From positions 1 through 64,000 of the forward strand of contig JAIOYK010000001.1 of the NCBI GenBank assembly GCA_021741145.1: a stretch of DNA of 64,000 bases, in the 5' to 3' direction. The stretch is from Rhodospirillum sp. GTDB lineage: Bacteria > Pseudomonadota > Alphaproteobacteria > Rhodospirillales > Rhodospirillaceae. The translations under genes were made by a program, and so were the position numbers. Every line of letters begins with the position of its first letter. Positions within the stretch are counted from its first letter, which is position 1. Positions 61,569-64,000 of the stretch are shown here, in pieces. Under the pieces are notes generated by a model, which was given only the letters and a program-made list of their open reading frames with translations, had not been told where the DNA came from and ran no database searches.

Positions 61569-63767
61569 TCAAGACAGGTCTGTCTCCGATTCGACCACCC
61601 AATCCGGCACGGCCTTGTCCCGGGGCACGGTCCTTTCGCCCAAGATCGCCAATTGGGTGGCATAGTACCTGGCCAGGACGTCGCCCGGGCGCTCCCGTTC
61701 CAGGATCGTGACCTTTTCCAGGACGGCTCTGGCCGGCGGCCCCTCCGCCAGCCCCTCGACCACGGCATTCCAGCGTGCGACCCAGGCCCTGTCCGCCTCG
61801 GACAGAGCCACGCCGGGCAGGCCCAGGCCGGGACGCGGCCCCTCCAAGAGGTACAGGGGAACCGGCGTGTTCAGGGCCATGGGGCAGAAGCGATCGACCA
61901 GACGGACCACCAAGTGAGAGGAGACCCGCTCGGCCATCGTGCCACTGATCATCAAGCTGGTGCCATAGAGCTTGTTGACCCGTTCCATCCGGGCCGCGGC
62001 GTTGACCGTGGCGCCCACCGCGGAATAGCTGACCCGGTCCGAACTGCCAAGGTTCCCGACCACGGCTTCGCCCACATGCAGACCGATCCGGGTGGGCATG
62101 GGTCGTTCCCCCTTGGCCACCAAAACGCGGTTGAAGCGGGCAATCCGATCCTGGATCTCGAGGGCGGCCAGGCAGGCGTACAGGGGGTGGTCGGGCTGGT
62201 CCTGGGGGGCGTTCCAGAAAGCCATGGAGCCGTCGCCAATGAACTTGTCCACCACCCCGCCGTGGTCCACCACCGCGGCCGTGACCTGCTCGAAATAGGT
62301 GGAGGTCAGGCGCATCAAATCCTCTGGCGCCAGGGTGTCGGCCAGGGAGGTGTAGTCCCGCACGTCGGAGAACAGGACCGAAAGCTCCCGCCGCTCCCCC
62401 CCAAGTGTAATCGCTCCCCGCCCGGCGATGATTTGCCGGACCAGGGTTTTGGGCACATAGAGGCCGAAGGTCCGTAGGGAGCCTTTCATGGCTTCCATCG
62501 CCTCGGCCAGGGAGTGGATTTCCCGGACGAAGGTCCGCACCCTGGGGCGGCCTTCCAAGTCCAGGCCGCGAATCCGATCGGCATCCTCCGCCAATAGGGC
62601 CAACGCCCGGGACATCCGGCGGGAGATGACATAGGACAAGGGAATCCCAAGGATCAGAACAGCCAGGGCGAACAACAGGCTATTGCGCCGCATGACGTCC
62701 AGATAGGCCGTGAAATCGCTCATGGGCGCGGCGACGCCAATATAGAGGTTGCGCCCTTCGCTGACCGCCACCAGGGCCGCCCGGGCAAGGAAAGGCGTGC
62801 CGTCTGGCGGCGTGAACCGAGAGACGGTTCCGCCCATGGTGGTCACCGCCCGGAAAAGCTCCCCCATCACAGGGTCACCGGTTTCGTCGGCCAGCAGGGG
62901 TTCCATCCCGGCACCCGCCGCCTGGGCCTTCTCCAGCAAGCGTTCCATATCCGGCGTGGCGACCACGGTGCCCTCGGGTGTAAAAACCGCGATGCGCGCG
63001 TTGGCGGACACCGACTGCCGCCCCAGAAAGCGGGACAGGCCACCGAGGGTAATATCAACCCCGAAAACCCCCCGAGGGGCACCGTCGGGTCCGGGATCCA
63101 AGGCCTTGGCCATGGTGATCCCCGGTTCCCGGAGGCTGGAAAAGACATAGAGGTCGGTGACGATCACCCCTTTCCGGTGCAGAGCCTCCCCGTACCAAGG
63201 GCGCTGGCGGGGGTCGTAGGAGAAAGTTTCATCCACCCGGAAGGCGATCCGCCGCCCCGTGGCATCCAGAAAAGCCCAATTCTGGCGACGGTTCTGGTCC
63301 AACCCCGTGATAGACCGCTCGATAAAGCGCGCGCCCTCGGGCGCATCATGGGTGGCACGGACCCGACCGGTTGGCTCGTTCAGGTCGATCATTTGATAGA
63401 ACCGCCCGTCGGCGAATCCAACATAGGTGGAATAGATCTCCGGCGCCCGATCCAGAGCGGACATCATGAACCGGCGAATCGGAAGAATGCCCTGGTTGCC
63501 GGGCGGCTGGTCCACGGTGGGGACAGCGGCCCCCAATTCGGCGACGAGGACCGCTGGCGTCAAAACAGCGGCCACCCGCCCCGCGGTCTTGTCCGACACC
63601 TCGCTTAGCAATTGGCTGGCGGTTTTTTCCGCCGCCCGGCTCGCTTCCATGTGAGCATAGGCCGCCAAGGTCAGAGCGACCACGGTGGTGACCGTGACCA
63701 GAATCGTGAACAGGTTCAACGAAAGGGAGATACGCCGCATTCCCCATCGCTTCCGATCGCTCTGCAT
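61569..63767 (-). CDS. Class III adenylate/guanylate cyclase with periplasmic dCACHE sensor
   Basis: Product of 732 residues. Membrane segment (about 15-38), a periplasmic double-CACHE sensor (about 45-355; YSYDPRQRPWY-like block here read TFSYDPRQRPWYGEAL), second membrane segment (about 365-385), HAMP linker, then the cyclase domain (about 455-650). Catalytic elements are the metal Asp in VLFSDVRDYT, Lys and Asp in VDKFIGDGSMAFWN, and the Asn/Arg of GATVNAAARME, so it should be active. The Lys in DKFIGDG suggests ATP as substrate. AAGGGG precedes the ATG. It probably makes cAMP in answer to a small external ligand. Confidence 0.9.
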   Translation of the reverse strand: MQSDRKRWGMRRISLSLNLFTILVTVTTVVALTLAAYAHMEASRAAEKTASQLLSEVSDKTAGRVAAVLTPAVLVAELGAAVPTVDQPPGNQGILPIRRFMMSALDRAPEIYSTYVGFADGRFYQMIDLNEPTGRVRATHDAPEGARFIERSITGLDQNRRQNWAFLDATGRRIAFRVDETFSYDPRQRPWYGEALHRKGVIVTDLYVFSSLREPGITMAKALDPGPDGAPRGVFGVDITLGGLSRFLGRQSVSANARIAVFTPEGTVVATPDMERLLEKAQAAGAGMEPLLADETGDPVMGELFRAVTTMGGTVSRFTPPDGTPFLARAALVAVSEGRNLYIGVAAPMSDFTAYLDVMRRNSLLFALAVLILGIPLSYVISRRMSRALALLAEDADRIRGLDLEGRPRVRTFVREIHSLAEAMEAMKGSLRTFGLYVPKTLVRQIIAGRGAITLGGERRELSVLFSDVRDYTSLADTLAPEDLMRLTSTYFEQVTAAVVDHGGVVDKFIGDGSMAFWNAPQDQPDHPLYACLAALEIQDRIARFNRVLVAKGERPMPTRIGLHVGEAVVGNLGSSDRVSYSAVGATVNAAARMERVNKLYGTSLMISGTMAERVSSHLVVRLVDRFCPMALNTPVPLYLLEGPRPGLGLPGVALSEADRAWVARWNAVVEGLAEGPPARAVLEKVTILERERPGDVLARYYATQLAILGERTVPRDKAVPDWVVESETDLS

Positions 63768-63896
63768 CGCATCCCCTTGTCATCGGCGCGACGGGCGGCC
63801 CATCACGCCCGCCCAACCATCGCGCCCCAATCCCTCACATGGCATATTTCCTTTTTTTAATTGTCTTCAGGATAGGCTCCCCCCGGGGCAATGCAA

Positions 63897-64000
63897 CTAA
63901 GTCGTTTCGTGTCCCTGATTTTGCCAGCGGCGACACCACCCCCAAATATCCGCAAAGGCCTGGACGAAGGCGGCTCGACCCCGGATGATGGAAAAAAATG
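63897..64000 (-). CDS. C-terminal end of an unidentified protein (cut by window edge)
   Basis: A minus-strand frame enters from the right edge and stops with TAG at 63897. The last 33 or so residues include RAAFVQAFADIWGWCRRWQN and end QGHETT. The Trp-rich amphipathic character is protein-like, and no stop interrupts it, but the piece is too short to identify. The stop lies 130 bp upstream of the cyclase start on the same strand. Confidence 0.4.
   Translation of the reverse strand, partial: FFSIIRGRAAFVQAFADIWGWCRRWQNQGHETT

Overview
The window is GC-rich DNA with an alphaproteobacterial character. It carries an SAM-II riboswitch ahead of metZ, a gene I read as rquA (rhodoquinone synthesis), a molybdenum NAD-type formate dehydrogenase, bactofilins, and the gpmI-envC-ctpA-deacetylase-rppH order common in alphaproteobacteria. 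rquA together with the fds locus points to a facultatively anaerobic Rhodospirillales bacterium of the Rhodospirillum or Pararhodospirillum type. The species cannot be fixed from sequence alone.

Layout. 1-520: cut-off IS110-family transposase with its non-coding upstream end. 720-1135: two minus-strand terminators bracketing a densely folded stretch that looks like an orphan small RNA. 1187-10008 (minus): OFA-family anion transporter, fdhD, fdsA, fdsB, fdsG and a LysR regulator, a formate oxidation module. 10291-17002 (plus): glycolytic gpmI, then envC-like, ctpA-like, divergent polysaccharide deacetylase and rppH. 17322-18845: acyl-CoA:acetate CoA-transferase. 18931-28317: a triple solute-binding diguanylate cyclase, a truncated IS1595-type zinc ribbon protein, a ferritin-like protein, a DUF3253 protein, a DsbA/HCCA-isomerase-like protein, uup, and a response regulator overlapping a SUMF1-domain gene. 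28330-33939: divergent glgC and glgAP for glycogen. 34143-38523 (minus): rquA, a COQ10-like START protein, a NarL-type regulator and an EAL-CBS-GGDEF protein. 38785-43873: elbB, M32 carboxypeptidase, thrC and an M16 peptidase.

44040-45300 is a conspicuously AT-rich island with a membrane protein and a small convergent gene. 45483-50060 holds a 1013-residue membrane-anchored coiled-coil protein and two paralogous bactofilins, probably a cell-shape or polarity module. 50259-54140 has a PbfA-like aminotransferase-fold enzyme divergent from a two-gene ABC importer. 54176-55534 is promoter, SAM-II riboswitch, terminator and metZ. 55551-60888 (minus) is a cobalamin-riboswitch-controlled cobalt or nickel ECF importer (NikK-like, CbiM, NikL-like, CbiQ, CbiO) ending with a His-rich MFS metal exporter. 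The window closes with a NUDIX hydrolase, a class III cyclase and a cut-off gene.

The most unusual signal is a pair of about 127-nt structured repeats, 33944-34072 and 60407-60533. They align without gaps at about 70% identity by hand count, and both end stems differ between copies by compensatory base changes. One copy lies beyond glgP. The other sits in the leader of the cobalt/nickel operon and buries the likely start codon of its first gene. Other points of interest are the SAM-II riboswitch followed by an intrinsic terminator, the candidate small RNA near the left end, and the AT-rich island.
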